Shown in pieces: positions 1-8,848 of a DNA stretch of 64,000 nucleotides. Made by a program: the position numbers and the translations under genes. The notes beneath the pieces were generated by a model. That model saw only the letters and a list, made by a program, of their open reading frames with translations. It was not told the origin of the DNA and did no database searches. Position 1 is the first letter of the stretch. Each line of letters starts with the position of its first letter. This DNA is from Ezakiella coagulans (GTDB lineage Bacteria > Bacillota > Clostridia > Tissierellales > Peptoniphilaceae). The stretch covers positions 133,534 through 197,533 of the forward strand of contig NZ_QEKV01000001.1 of assembly GCF_003096635.1 (NCBI RefSeq). The letters run 5' to 3'.

Positions 1-1
1 T

Positions 2-18
2 AAGGAGCAAAGCCCCTT
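2..18 (-). terminator. Probable terminator stem of the dipeptidase gene, cut by the window edge
   Basis: Just downstream of the minus-strand dipeptidase stop, the minus strand reads AAGGGGC, a TTT loop, then GCTCCTT: a 7 bp stem with one G-T wobble. On the plus strand the same pairing would contain an A-C mismatch, so the structure fits a minus-strand transcript. The expected T tract would lie beyond base 1 and cannot be seen. Confidence 0.4.
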
Positions 19-28
19 ATCTTATAAA

Positions 29-1528
29 CTATGCGTCGCTTCTTGCAAAACCGTTTTTCATCTTGCAGCTTGCGGTGTATAAAACTTTTGCCAAAAGATC
101 GTCGGTTTCAACTTTAAGTTTGTCGGCGATTTTTTGATTTGCTTTTTCGAGGAATTCTTGAACATCAGCCGGCTTATTTTCGAGGAAAGCTTCGTCGGTT
201 TCAGTTAAAATTCTTGCAGTAACGCTGCCCGCTTTTTGTTGATAGCGTTCAATGTGTGAACTTGTGTCAGCGTAGTGTGCGTCGGCAAGTGCAGCAACGA
301 TACGATTTGTCCAATAGAAATCATCAGTTGTCGGTTCGCCTGTTGTGTTCTTCAAATATGCCGGTGTGTCGTTTACATTTGAATAGAACGGAACAACCGC
401 ATTAAACACATTACAGCCGAGGCTTAGCCATTCGACGGATTTGATTTCGTCAGGCATATAAGGTCTGATTTGAACAAGACCCATAACATTGTTTCTGTTA
501 ATGCCGATTGGTCTGAATTTATTTCTTTGACGTTCGTCGCCATGTTTTCCATAGCAATCGTAATCTGTTCCTTGATAGTGGTGTGAAAGTGCATACTTGA
601 TGTCTTCAACAGTGATCTTCTTTTCAGGGATAAGCATCCAAGGAATGTCATCGCTTTCAGGTCTGAAGTCCGCGTCAATTCCATCCCAATAATATGAGTT
701 AGGATTGAAATATCTCATAAGAATCCAAGCACGCGGAGTGTTGTATGTGTGGTCAGCATCTGAGTGTGAACCGTATGCGTCACGAGGATTGATATTGCCG
801 TCAAGACTCAAATCGAGGTGATACTTTTCGGTGAAATCCTTCAAATCTTTTGAGCACATAAATTCCTTTTGTTCGCCGTAAGCGTCTTCGAAATCAAAAT
901 GGTCAAGACCGAGTTGGTTCGGCATGATTACATAGTGATCGTCCGGCACTCTTCTTGCCATCCAATTGTGACCGCCGATAGTTTCGAGCCACCAAATTTC
1001 ATTTTCATCTTGAAATGCGATACCATTCATTTCATAAGTGCCGTACTTTTCAAGGAGTGCACCGAGTCTTTCAGCACCTTCTCTTGCGGAGTTGATGTAT
1101 GGAAGAGTGATTGTAACCATATCTTCTTCGCCGATTCCGCCGAAAGCTTCTTCGACATAACCGTCTTCGCCCGGTTTTCCAACAGCTTTTACATATTCTA
1201 CAAGTGGATCTGCTGCGAGCACTCTTTCATTTGTTGTAAGCGTTTCGGTTGCAGTCATCGAAACATTCTTTTCGTTAACTCCGAAAGCCCCCCAAACTCC
1301 TTCGTCTTTTACCGCATTCGGCATGCATGTATATCTCATCGGATTGTCCGGCAAATCGATTTCAACTTTTGAAATCACTGATTTATATTTTCTCGGTTGT
1401 TCGTCAGGTTTAACAACCACGAACTTCTTCGGCGTGAATTGACCGCTCGGTGAATCTTCATTTCTTGCTACGAGTGTTGAACCGTCGTAGCTTGCGTTTT
1501 TACCTACTAAAATTGTTGTACAAGCCAT
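29..1528 (-). CDS. pepD: C69-family dipeptidase (PepD-like N-terminal nucleophile hydrolase)
   Basis: The 499-residue protein begins MACTTILVGKNASYDG and continues with ARNEDS, the typical N-terminus of peptidase family C69. In this family the N-terminal Cys (Cys3 here) is the nucleophile exposed by removal of a very short leader. Members hydrolyse a broad range of dipeptides in the cytoplasm, which fits an organism living on amino acids. Other family-like stretches are the GIAFQDENEIWWLETIGGH segment and the LGCNVFNAVVPFYSN segment. The ATG at 1526-1528 has a GAAAGGAAG ribosome site a few bases upstream on the minus strand. No signal peptide is visible. The gene is monocistronic and divergent from the MATE gene. 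Substrate specificity cannot be told from sequence. Confidence 0.92.
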   Translation of the reverse strand: MACTTILVGKNASYDGSTLVARNEDSPSGQFTPKKFVVVKPDEQPRKYKSVISKVEIDLPDNPMRYTCMPNAVKDEGVWGAFGVNEKNVSMTATETLTTNERVLAADPLVEYVKAVGKPGEDGYVEEAFGGIGEEDMVTITLPYINSAREGAERLGALLEKYGTYEMNGIAFQDENEIWWLETIGGHNWMARRVPDDHYVIMPNQLGLDHFDFEDAYGEQKEFMCSKDLKDFTEKYHLDLSLDGNINPRDAYGSHSDADHTYNTPRAWILMRYFNPNSYYWDGIDADFRPESDDIPWMLIPEKKITVEDIKYALSHHYQGTDYDCYGKHGDERQRNKFRPIGINRNNVMGLVQIRPYMPDEIKSVEWLSLGCNVFNAVVPFYSNVNDTPAYLKNTTGEPTTDDFYWTNRIVAALADAHYADTSSHIERYQQKAGSVTARILTETDEAFLENKPADVQEFLEKANQKIADKLKVETDDLLAKVLYTASCKMKNGFARSDA

Positions 1529-1718
1529 AATAATCTTCCTTTCTTTTATTCATTCATAATTTATTATACCCAAATTGGAAAAATAATATTAAATAAATTG
1601 CATGATAAAAATAAAAAAATTAGGCATATTAATTACAAATTCCAAGGACTGTGTTAAATATTTATATGCCTTTTACATGGTTTGCGACAAGTTTAAGTAC
1701 GCATAGAATGAACTTTAT

Positions 1719-1747
1719 TTGCAATAGAATAAAAATTAATGTATAAT
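1719..1747 (+). promoter_or_regulatory. Predicted promoter of the MATE exporter
   Basis: TTGCAA (1719-1724) is followed after 17 bp by a perfect TATAAT (1742-1747), about 75 bp upstream of the MATE start. The rest of the 292 bp divergent intergenic region is AT rich. It also holds a minus-strand TATAAT (plus-strand ATTATA at 1563-1568) suitable for the dipeptidase gene, but no convincing -35 for it. Confidence 0.55.
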
Positions 1748-1820
1748 TTAAATGATAGCACTTATGTTTATTAATTGTTTTACTTTGCGGTGCTATTTAT
1801 TTTTATATGGAGATGATTAA

Positions 1821-3170
1821 TTGGAGAAGAAAAGTTTTTATTCTAAAGCTATGAAAGTGGCGTGGCCATCGGTTTTAGAAAGTTTTTTTATAACGCTTAC
1901 GGGACTTATAGATACATTTATGGTCTCGAGTTTAGGAAAAGAAGCGATTGCGGCGGTTGGACTTACAAACCAACCGAAATTTATAGGACTCTCATTCTTC
2001 TTTTCGATAAACGTTGCGGTGTCGGCACTTGTCGCGCGGCGGAAAGGTGAGGAGGACAAAAACTCGGCTAACACCGTTTTAGTTACCGCATTTGCAATTG
2101 CCGCAGTTTTAACTGCAATAATCTCATTTGTATTTGTAAAATATTCTGAAACTATTTTGAGATGGGCGGGAAGCAATTCCGACACGCACGAATTGGCGAA
2201 CGAATATTTCAGAATAATAATGGGATTTGTATTTTTTAATGTAATAAGCATGACTATAAATGCAGCGCAAAGAGGAAGTGGAAACACTCAAATTGCATTC
2301 ACGACAAACTTTGTCTCAAGCATTGTGAATATGACTTTCAACTATCTTTTGATAGGGGGCAACTTGGGATTTCCGGAACTCGGAGTCAGAGGAGCCGCGA
2401 TTGCAACAATAATCGGAACGGCGGTCGCAAGCATTATGAGTATAAGATCGCTCTTTAAACCGCATAGCTATGTCGATATAAGATATATTTTTGCAAGGAA
2501 AATAAAACCGAGAGTTGAAGAGGCGATAAGCATTGCGAAACTCGGACTCAACATGTTTGTTGAAAATATTGCGATGAGAATCGGATTTTTAGCGACTGCA
2601 CTTCTTGCGGCGGGACTTGGCACAGCACAATTTGCTGCGCACAATGTCGGAATGCAAGTACTGAGTCTCGGATTCGCATTTGCCGACGGAATGCAAGTTG
2701 CGGCGGTGAGCCTTGCGGGACAAAGCTTGGGCGCAGGGCAAAAAGACGATGCGCGAACATACGGACAAGTCTGCCAAAGAATCGGACTTGCGATTTCAAT
2801 CGGCCTATCGGTAATTCTGTTTGTGTTCGGAAAACACATTTTCAAACTCTTCTTCGACGCAAATGCTGAGCCGGAAATCATCGAATACGGTGTACTCATC
2901 ACAAGATTTATCACGGTCATTGTCATCCTTCAAATTTCTCAAATCATCTACGGCGGTTGTTTGAGAGCGGGTGGCGACGTAAAATACACATTGATGGCGT
3001 CGATTGTGAGCGTCTCTATTATAAGAACGGTCGTGACATATGTACTCGTAAACGGATTTAACCTCGGACTTACGGGAATCTGGATCGGAATACTTTCGGA
3101 TCAATTCTCGAGATTTATCATGATGAGCCTTCGATTTAAAACCGGAAAATGGGTCAATATTAAAATATAA
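1821..3170 (+). CDS. MATE-family multidrug/metabolite efflux transporter
   Basis: This 449-residue polytopic membrane protein has the MATE layout: two bundles of about six helices each, the N-terminal PSVLESFFITLTGLIDTFMVSSLG signature region, and a second-half repeat near residue 235 (AKLGLNMFVENIAMRIGFL). MATE proteins export cationic drugs or metabolites in exchange for Na+ or H+. The start is TTG at 1821, eight bases after GGAG (1809-1812); no better ATG exists near it. Its length is normal for the family. It stands alone, with its own promoter upstream and terminator downstream. The exported substrate is unknown. Confidence 0.9.
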   Translation: MEKKSFYSKAMKVAWPSVLESFFITLTGLIDTFMVSSLGKEAIAAVGLTNQPKFIGLSFFFSINVAVSALVARRKGEEDKNSANTVLVTAFAIAAVLTAIISFVFVKYSETILRWAGSNSDTHELANEYFRIIMGFVFFNVISMTINAAQRGSGNTQIAFTTNFVSSIVNMTFNYLLIGGNLGFPELGVRGAAIATIIGTAVASIMSIRSLFKPHSYVDIRYIFARKIKPRVEEAISIAKLGLNMFVENIAMRIGFLATALLAAGLGTAQFAAHNVGMQVLSLGFAFADGMQVAAVSLAGQSLGAGQKDDARTYGQVCQRIGLAISIGLSVILFVFGKHIFKLFFDANAEPEIIEYGVLITRFITVIVILQISQIIYGGCLRAGGDVKYTLMASIVSVSIIRTVVTYVLVNGFNLGLTGIWIGILSDQFSRFIMMSLRFKTGKWVNIKI

Positions 3171-3182
3171 TTTGGATTATGA

Positions 3183-3211
3183 AACACTCAAAAATTTTTG
3201 GGTGTTTTTTT
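3183..3211 (+). terminator. Rho-independent terminator of the MATE gene
   Basis: AACACTC, an A5/T5 inner stem, then GGGTGTT form a hairpin followed by an unbroken T run. It sits 12 bp after the MATE stop. A nearly identical terminator occurs at 5999-6026, on the other side of the next three genes. Confidence 0.85.
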
Positions 3212-3312
3212 GACAATTTTTAGTTGATTCTATATAATAAAGTATAATGTTAAGTAATATTTTAGTAGGGTATGATAGGAAATTTTGATTAAACAAAATA
3301 GGAATGGAAGAT

Positions 3313-4347
3313 ATGAAAATTTTAAACAAATACAAAAACCAAATGATATATACGGCGACAATTACTTTGATTGTCGTTTTTTCTTTAAATTATATTTTCG
3401 GGAGCTGTCAAAAACTAACTCCGGAAGATTTAAAGAGCATTTTTTTCAAAAATGAAAATGAAGATGCGGCGGATTTAAGTTTTTTAAACGAAAAACAAGA
3501 TATTCGCGTAAGGGCGACGTCAAAGGACGAAAATGTTGTTTATATTTATGACCCGGGCTTTTATTGGTATGTAAATTCATCCAAAATCATTTCAAACGGA
3601 AGCTATAGATATTTTTCAGAGGATGATTATAAGAATAAAAGGGACGTCTCGATATATATCTTTGAAATAGAAACGCTTTTAAATATTAGGGGAAGCGAAT
3701 CGTGGCGAAAAAGGATTTTGAACTTGGAAGAAAAGTACAACACGAAAATCATTCATGTTTTCGACCCGAATTCCAATGTTACCGAAGAAAATGAAAAGGT
3801 GAAAATTATTAAGAATCTGTTTTCTGAGAGCGAAAATTCTTTAGACATAGTTAAAATAACGCCAAAAGAAGAATTTTCTGCGTCAGAAAGAAGAGATTTG
3901 ATTGCGGAGATGAAAGAAAGAGGATTTGTTGAAACTGAAAAAAAGAACTCCGGAATTTTTGAAACTGTTAAAGCTTCTTTAAGCTCGAGAGTATATGATA
4001 AAATGTTTGGACTGATACTCATTTTGAGTTATTTGTCCTATGTGATATTTTTATTTATTATAAATAAAGAAATATTAAAAGAAACAAAGATTCTTTTTAT
4101 CTCGGGGGCAACAAAAAAAGAAATTATTTGGACAACTGTTAGAAATTACATCTTACCGAATTTGGCAGTTTGTGTTATAATGACTGTCTTATCTTATCTA
4201 TATTTGAAATATATCGGCGAATTGTCATTAATGAGAGAGAATTTTTTGAAAATAGTTCTGATATTATTTCTAACGAATCTTGTTATTTCCTTTTTAAGAA
4301 CAGCGGAAGGACTTTCGAAAATTAAAAGAGGTGATTTGTATGAATAA
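3313..4347 (+). CDS. ABC exporter membrane subunit 1, FtsX-like, with large extracellular domain
   Basis: The protein (344 residues from ATG 3313) has one N-terminal membrane helix (around residues 11-30, ending in FGSCQ), a roughly 200-residue hydrophilic part with many charged residues, and three C-terminal helices in the last 110 residues. This MacB/FtsX-like topology is typical of type VII ABC systems. An ATG at 3304 is also in frame, but AGGA at 3300-3303 is well spaced (9 bp) only for the ATG at 3313. The gene overlaps the next membrane gene by 8 nt and is two genes upstream of an ATPase, so the three probably form one transporter. The arrangement resembles bacteriocin-associated ABC systems, but no bacteriocin gene is visible and the substrate is unknown. 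Confidence 0.7.
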   Translation: MKILNKYKNQMIYTATITLIVVFSLNYIFGSCQKLTPEDLKSIFFKNENEDAADLSFLNEKQDIRVRATSKDENVVYIYDPGFYWYVNSSKIISNGSYRYFSEDDYKNKRDVSIYIFEIETLLNIRGSESWRKRILNLEEKYNTKIIHVFDPNSNVTEENEKVKIIKNLFSESENSLDIVKITPKEEFSASERRDLIAEMKERGFVETEKKNSGIFETVKASLSSRVYDKMFGLILILSYLSYVIFLFIINKEILKETKILFISGATKKEIIWTTVRNYILPNLAVCVIMTVLSYLYLKYIGELSLMRENFLKIVLILFLTNLVISFLRTAEGLSKIKRGDLYE

Positions 4348-5332
4348 ATCATTTTTTATTAGAATGACAAAACGCACATATGTCCTCGTTATCTTGGCAC
4401 TTTTAATATTTGCATCTTCAGCGACGATTTCTTTGGTTGTAAAATCTTTTATGTATTGGGGTGCTATGGAAAATGACGTTAATAGTCAAACAACATCTTT
4501 TGAAATCGTTCCGACTTTAAAAGAATCGGACTGTACCGATTTTGCGGAGGGACTTCAAAACATACTTGAAAAATATGGGCGAACATATTTTAGATCGGAG
4601 AAAATCGATGAGATTTTAAAAACTCACATATATATTTTTGTCGATAAAAGTCTGTCGGACAAATATATTTGGGCGATAGAGAAAAATGTAAATGTCAATT
4701 TTTCAAAACTGGATTTTTTAGATGAAGTTCATGACGAAAAAATCATAAATACTTTTTCGAGCATTTTAAATGATAAAAATTATGATTTTTACTATGTAGA
4801 CAAAGATGAATACAACACATTTAAGGGATATGATCTTTCACATTCGGAAGTGAGCTATCTTTTCGAAAGTCTTGATTTTAACAGAAGCGAGATTGGTAAA
4901 GGTGCGATTGACGAGGTTTTAAAACTCGACGACAACAATGACAGTGCAAAAATTGCGGTCACGGTGTCGAGAGAAAACGATGAGAAAACTTTTGTAAAAA
5001 GATATGTGATACCATATGTTATAATGCTTCTTCTTTTTATAGTTCAATCATTTATTATTTATTACAGCGATGTTTATGTTGTGAAAGAAAAAGATGACTA
5101 CATCAATATTATGAGCGGAAAAAAACTTAGAAAAATCTTTATAGAAAACACTCTTTTTAATATGCTTTCCATTGTTTTGGGAGTGGTTATCTTTGTGATT
5201 TTAAACGTATATATGATTGATTTACTATTTAAAATTTATTTGGTAACAGTTTCGGCGCTTTTTATTTTGCTCGAATTTGTGTTATATTTAAATATAAGAA
5301 TCAATAACAAAGGAGTAAAGTATTTTGATTAA
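4340..5332 (+). CDS. ABC exporter membrane subunit 2, FtsX-like
   Basis: This 330-residue protein has the same plan as its upstream neighbour: one N-terminal helix (roughly residues 11-32), a charged extracellular domain of about 190 residues, and three closely spaced helices at the C-terminus. The two probably arose by duplication or by splitting of a longer permease, and would form a heterodimer. The ATG at 4340 is preceded by GAGGTG at 4328-4333. A GTG at 4331 is in frame but overlaps that ribosome site, so it is not preferred. The gene overlaps the preceding stop by 8 nt and the following TTG start by 8 nt, which implies translational coupling across all three genes. No enzymatic motif is visible. 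Confidence 0.7.
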   Translation: MNKSFFIRMTKRTYVLVILALLIFASSATISLVVKSFMYWGAMENDVNSQTTSFEIVPTLKESDCTDFAEGLQNILEKYGRTYFRSEKIDEILKTHIYIFVDKSLSDKYIWAIEKNVNVNFSKLDFLDEVHDEKIINTFSSILNDKNYDFYYVDKDEYNTFKGYDLSHSEVSYLFESLDFNRSEIGKGAIDEVLKLDDNNDSAKIAVTVSRENDEKTFVKRYVIPYVIMLLLFIVQSFIIYYSDVYVVKEKDDYINIMSGKKLRKIFIENTLFNMLSIVLGVVIFVILNVYMIDLLFKIYLVTVSALFILLEFVLYLNIRINNKGVKYFD

Positions 5333-5981
5333 TATTAAAAATATTGAAAAGAGATATGACGACAATTTGATTTTAAACGGACTTTCGCTCGATATAGAAG
5401 AAGGCGAGAGTATTTTAATCACCGGAGAAAATGGAGTCGGAAAGACGACACTTCTTCGAATAATGGCGCTTTTGGATTTTAATTACAATGGAGAGTATTT
5501 TATTAAAGGGACTGACACAAAGAAAATGAAAGCGGACACGGTTTCTGAATACAGGAATAAATTTTTCGGTTTTTCGCACCAGCGCGAAATTTTTATGGAA
5601 GACGGAACTGTGCGCGACAATATAGAAATCCCTCTGAAAATTTCCGAATCAAATAGGGACGAAAAAACAAGAAAACTCGATTTTGCGGTTCAGTTTTTGG
5701 AACTCGAGGGCATTTTGGATAAACAAACTCGATTTCTTTCGGGAGGAGAGAGGAAAAAGATTTCGATTGCTCGCGCAATAATAAATGAGCCGGAAGTTTT
5801 GATTTTGGATGAACCTTTCAGCTTTCTTTCGGAAAAACTTGTGATAAAATTGTTGGGGTATGTCGAGGAGAGAATCGAAAATAACAAGTCAAATATAATC
5901 GTCACTCACGATTTCGGCGTGATTAAAAATCTCAATATGAAAAAGATGATTTTGGAGAATGGAAGATTGACGGATTGTTAG
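5325..5981 (+). CDS. ABC transporter ATP-binding protein (MacB/LolD type)
   Basis: The 218-residue ATPase has Walker A GENGVGKTT near residues 34-42, a Q-loop region around FGFSHQ, the signature LSGGERKK, Walker B VLILDEPFSF, and a switch histidine in IIVTHDF. It is a single-domain ATPase of the size that serves FtsX-like permeases. The start is TTG at 5325 with AGGAG at 5311-5315 (9 bp spacing), overlapping the upstream permease by 8 nt. It is the last gene of the three-gene exporter and is followed within 20 bp by a terminator. The family normally drives mechanotransmission or export of peptides, lipids or drugs; the cargo here is not deducible. Confidence 0.88.
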   Translation: MINIKNIEKRYDDNLILNGLSLDIEEGESILITGENGVGKTTLLRIMALLDFNYNGEYFIKGTDTKKMKADTVSEYRNKFFGFSHQREIFMEDGTVRDNIEIPLKISESNRDEKTRKLDFAVQFLELEGILDKQTRFLSGGERKKISIARAIINEPEVLILDEPFSFLSEKLVIKLLGYVEERIENNKSNIIVTHDFGVIKNLNMKKMILENGRLTDC

Positions 5982-5998
5982 TTGAAAAATAAAGTATG

Positions 5999-6026
5999 AA
6001 CACTCAAAAATTTTTGGGTGTTTTTT
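5999..6026 (+). terminator. Rho-independent terminator of the three-gene ABC exporter
   Basis: This is the same hairpin as at 3183: AACACTC, A5/T5 inner stem, GGGTGTT, then a T tract. It lies 18 bp after the ATPase stop. Confidence 0.85.
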
Positions 6027-6159
6027 GTTTGCGTAAAAAAATTTATTTTTTGCGTCCTCAAAAGTTTATAACCTCGATAATATCGTGTTTAAATAAATTA
6101 ATCTCATAAATATTTTGCACTTGTTAAGTAACTGTAATAGAATTTCGATTGGATTTATG

Positions 6160-6188
6160 TTGTTTTTTATAGTTGTATCTGATATGAT
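6160..6188 (+). promoter_or_regulatory. Predicted promoter of nrdJ
   Basis: TTGTTT (6160-6165), 17 bp, then TATGAT (6183-6188) with an extended -10 TG at 6180-6181. The leader between it and nrdJ is about 70 nt and contains a small ACCAC/GTGGT hairpin (6221-6234). No cobalamin riboswitch motif is seen here, so nrdJ is not obviously B12-controlled. Confidence 0.45.
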
Positions 6189-6265
6189 ATATAGTGTAAT
6201 TAAACGAAAAAACTATTTTCACCACTATATGTGGTTTTATATAACTATTAAATAAGGAGAAATAA

Positions 6266-8395
6266 ATGGTACAAGTAATTAAGCGCGACGGAAGAGAAGT
6301 CGATTTTGAAACGCAAAAAATTGTCATCGCGGTCGAGAAGGCGATGAAAGAAACTGAAAAGGGAATTGATGAAACTGCTGCGAAGGAAGTCGGAGAGGCG
6401 GTTCATGAAAAGTATAAGGACAGCGACAAGGTTTCGATTGAAGAAATTCAAGACTTAGTTGAGTTTGAACTCATGAAGAGAGCACCGGAAGCTGCAAAGA
6501 AATACATTTTGTACAGAGAAGAACGCACGAGACTGAGAGAAGAAGGCTGGGCGATGACGAATCTCCAAAGGGATATTTACGACAAGAAATATCGCTATGA
6601 CGGAGAAAATTTCGAAGGCTTTATTAAGAGAGTGAGCGGCGACAACGATGTAATCGGAAAGGCTATAAAGGACAAGAAGTTTATGCCGGCTGGAAGAATT
6701 TTGGCGGGTCGCGGCCTCGACAAAAAGGGCAAAAAAGTCACACTTTCGAATTGTTATGTTATGCCGAAAGTGGAAGACAATATCGAGTCGATTTTTGACA
6801 CCGCAAAGAGACTTGCAAGGACTTATTCATACGGCGGCGGCTGCGGAATCAATATTTCAAATTTGAGACCGAAGGGCGCAAGAGTAAACAATGCGGCTTC
6901 AACAACGACGGGTGCAGTTTCATTTATGGATTTATTTGCACTTACAACCGGACTTATCGGTATGCGCGGAAGACGTGGTGCACTTATGATCAATATGGAC
7001 GTGTCGCACCCTGACATTATGGAATTCATCGACGTAAAAAACGATTTGTCGAAAGTAAACTCGGCAAATATCAGCGTCAATGTAAATGATGAATTTTTAA
7101 AGGCTGTCAAGGAAGATACAAATTACACTCTTCGTTTCGACGTGGAATCGAGCGGAGAAGAAATAAGAAAAGAAGTTCGCGCAAGGGATTTGTGGAACAC
7201 TCTTGCAAAGAACAATTGGAATATGGCGGAACCGGGAATTCTTTATTGGGACAGAATAAATTCGTGGCACATAATGAGCGCCGATGAAAATTTCTCATAT
7301 GCGGGAGTTAATCCGTGCGCTGAAGAGCCGCTTCCTGCTTGGGGTTCATGCAACTTGAGCTCAATCAATCTCGGAGCATTTGTACGAGATCCGTTCACCG
7401 ATTACGGCAGATTCGATTTCGAAGCATTTGCAAACTTGGTTCGTGAAGGCGTATTTTATCTAAACGGCGTTTTGGACGAAAATGAAAATCTCCACCCAAT
7501 CAAGGAACAAAGAGAACTTGCACACAACTTGAGACAAATCGGTCTCGGAATAATGGGACTTGCGGACATGTTTATAAAGCTCAAGATTAAATACGGAAGT
7601 CCGGAATCCATTAAGCTCATTCATCAAATCGGAAGACTTATGGTCAATGAAGCTTTGAAAGCGTCAGCTGAGCTTGCAAAGAAAGACGGACCGTTCCCGT
7701 TCTTTAACAAAGAAGCAGTTCTAAAGAGCGAATTTATAAGATCGAACGCCGATGATGACACATTGGAAATGATTGAAAAACATGGCTTGAGAAACAGTCA
7801 ACTTCTCACAATTGCACCGACGGGTTCGATTTCAACTCTCATCGGATGCTCAAACGGAGTTGAACCGATTTTCCAAATTTCATACACGAGAAAAACTGAA
7901 TCAATTCACGGTATCGACACCTACTACAAGGTCTACACCGATATCGTAAAGCAATATATGGACAAAAATAATATCTTCGACGAAGCGGACTTGCCGGAAT
8001 TTATCGTCACAACTTCAAACTTGAACTACAGAGAAAGAATCGACGTTCAATCCGCATGGCAACAATATATCGACGCTTCAATCTCCTCAACCGTAAACGT
8101 TCCGAACGAATTTACCGTTGAAGAAGTTGAAGACCTCTATATCTACGCATGGGAAAAAGGCTTGAAAGGCATCACAATCTATCGCGACGGTTGCGCCAGA
8201 GGTGGAATCTTAATCACCGATAAAAAGAAATCGCCAACCGACCGCATCGAAGAACTCAAACGCGAAATCGATGAACTCGCCGACACCGCCCTCAAACAAG
8301 ACCCTGATAAATGCCCAATCTGCGGCGGCAAAATGAACCACAGCGGCGGCTGTGCGGAGTGTCAGGAGTGTGGGTTTTCGCCTTGCGCCGTGTAG
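6266..8395 (+). CDS. nrdJ: Adenosylcobalamin-dependent (class II) ribonucleoside reductase
   Basis: The 709-residue enzyme reduces ribonucleotides to deoxyribonucleotides using adenosylcobalamin as radical generator, so it works with or without oxygen. An ATP-cone (VQVIKRDGREVDFET) fills the first 90 residues. The catalytic NPCAEEPLP motif supplies the N349-x-C351-x-E353 set. Redox partners are the Cys in LSNCYVMP (about 163) and the Cys in GSCNLSS (about 362). The C-terminal tail has CPICGG and CAECQEC cysteines, as in other NrdJ proteins that pass electrons from thioredoxin and may bind zinc. The absence of a beta-subunit gene beside it fits class II. The ATG at 6266 has AAGGAGA upstream. 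The B12 operon 9 kb away can supply its cofactor. Confidence 0.95.
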   Translation: MVQVIKRDGREVDFETQKIVIAVEKAMKETEKGIDETAAKEVGEAVHEKYKDSDKVSIEEIQDLVEFELMKRAPEAAKKYILYREERTRLREEGWAMTNLQRDIYDKKYRYDGENFEGFIKRVSGDNDVIGKAIKDKKFMPAGRILAGRGLDKKGKKVTLSNCYVMPKVEDNIESIFDTAKRLARTYSYGGGCGINISNLRPKGARVNNAASTTTGAVSFMDLFALTTGLIGMRGRRGALMINMDVSHPDIMEFIDVKNDLSKVNSANISVNVNDEFLKAVKEDTNYTLRFDVESSGEEIRKEVRARDLWNTLAKNNWNMAEPGILYWDRINSWHIMSADENFSYAGVNPCAEEPLPAWGSCNLSSINLGAFVRDPFTDYGRFDFEAFANLVREGVFYLNGVLDENENLHPIKEQRELAHNLRQIGLGIMGLADMFIKLKIKYGSPESIKLIHQIGRLMVNEALKASAELAKKDGPFPFFNKEAVLKSEFIRSNADDDTLEMIEKHGLRNSQLLTIAPTGSISTLIGCSNGVEPIFQISYTRKTESIHGIDTYYKVYTDIVKQYMDKNNIFDEADLPEFIVTTSNLNYRERIDVQSAWQQYIDASISSTVNVPNEFTVEEVEDLYIYAWEKGLKGITIYRDGCARGGILITDKKKSPTDRIEELKREIDELADTALKQDPDKCPICGGKMNHSGGCAECQECGFSPCAV

Positions 8396-8415
8396 GACGC
8401 TGCAAACGATGGGGC

Positions 8416-8555
8416 TGCAATCCATTTTCGTCGTGGAAAGCTCGTCTTTTTGTCGTTCGAATTTTTTGAGCTCGACGTAGGTTTACTACGACTCGCTTCA
8501 AAAAATTCTCCACGGGACAAAAATACTTCGCTTTCCACTTAGAAAAACGGATTGC
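8416..8555. repeat. Long nested inverted repeat (about 140 nt hairpin) downstream of nrdJ
   Basis: Successive arms pair around a centre near 8483: GCAATCC (8417-8423) with GGATTGC (8549-8555), GTGGAAAGC (8433-8441) with GCTTTCCAC (8530-8538), a T5-containing arm with an A5-containing arm (8444-8454 and 8515-8526), GAATTTTTTGAGC (8459-8471) with GCTTCAAAAAATTC (8495-8508), and CGTAG with CTACG (8476-8480 and 8486-8490). No transposase or T tract follows. It resembles a non-autonomous palindromic repeat. The 200 bp that follow it (8556-8756) hold nothing recognisable. Confidence 0.7.
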
Positions 8556-8756
8556 GAGTTGAGTGTGGGGTGGAAGTTGGATAAGTATAATTAATTTGCG
8601 GAAAAAGCTTATAGGTTAATGTGAATTTATAAATTGCAAAGATTATAATTACTGTGAAACAATTTATATTTGAATTTGAAATTTACAATTACAATAATCA
8701 TATAAAAAACCCACACAAAAAATCCCAACAACAAAAACACAAATAAATAATCAAAC

Positions 8757-8806
8757 AAAAAGGAAATGCATCGATTTTTTCGACATGCGTTTCCTTTTCT
8801 TTTTGT
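8757..8806 (+). terminator. Strong hairpin with T-rich tail
   Basis: AAAAGGAAA (8757-8765) plus TGCA pairs with TGCG plus TTTCCTTTT (ending at 8798), with a T6 tract in the loop region and a T-rich tail after it. It lies about 360 bp after nrdJ and just before the next promoter, so it insulates nrdJ from the racemase operon. It could work in both directions. Confidence 0.6.
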
Positions 8807-8819
8807 AATTGCTTTTTAT

Positions 8820-8848
8820 TCGACAGGGTGGTTCTTTTGTGATATAAT
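8820..8848 (+). promoter_or_regulatory. Predicted promoter of the murI-ecf-truA operon
   Basis: TCGACA (8820-8825), 17 bp, then TATAAT (8843-8848) with an extended TG at 8840-8841. It lies 58 bp upstream of the ATG at 8907. This also argues against an in-frame upstream ATG at 8766, which would place the promoter inside the gene. Confidence 0.65.

Noticed and set aside
1622-1670. Weak inverted repeat (AGGCATA..TATGCCT) in the dipeptidase/MATE intergenic region
   Set aside because: The arms are short and far apart in very AT-rich sequence; it could easily be chance.
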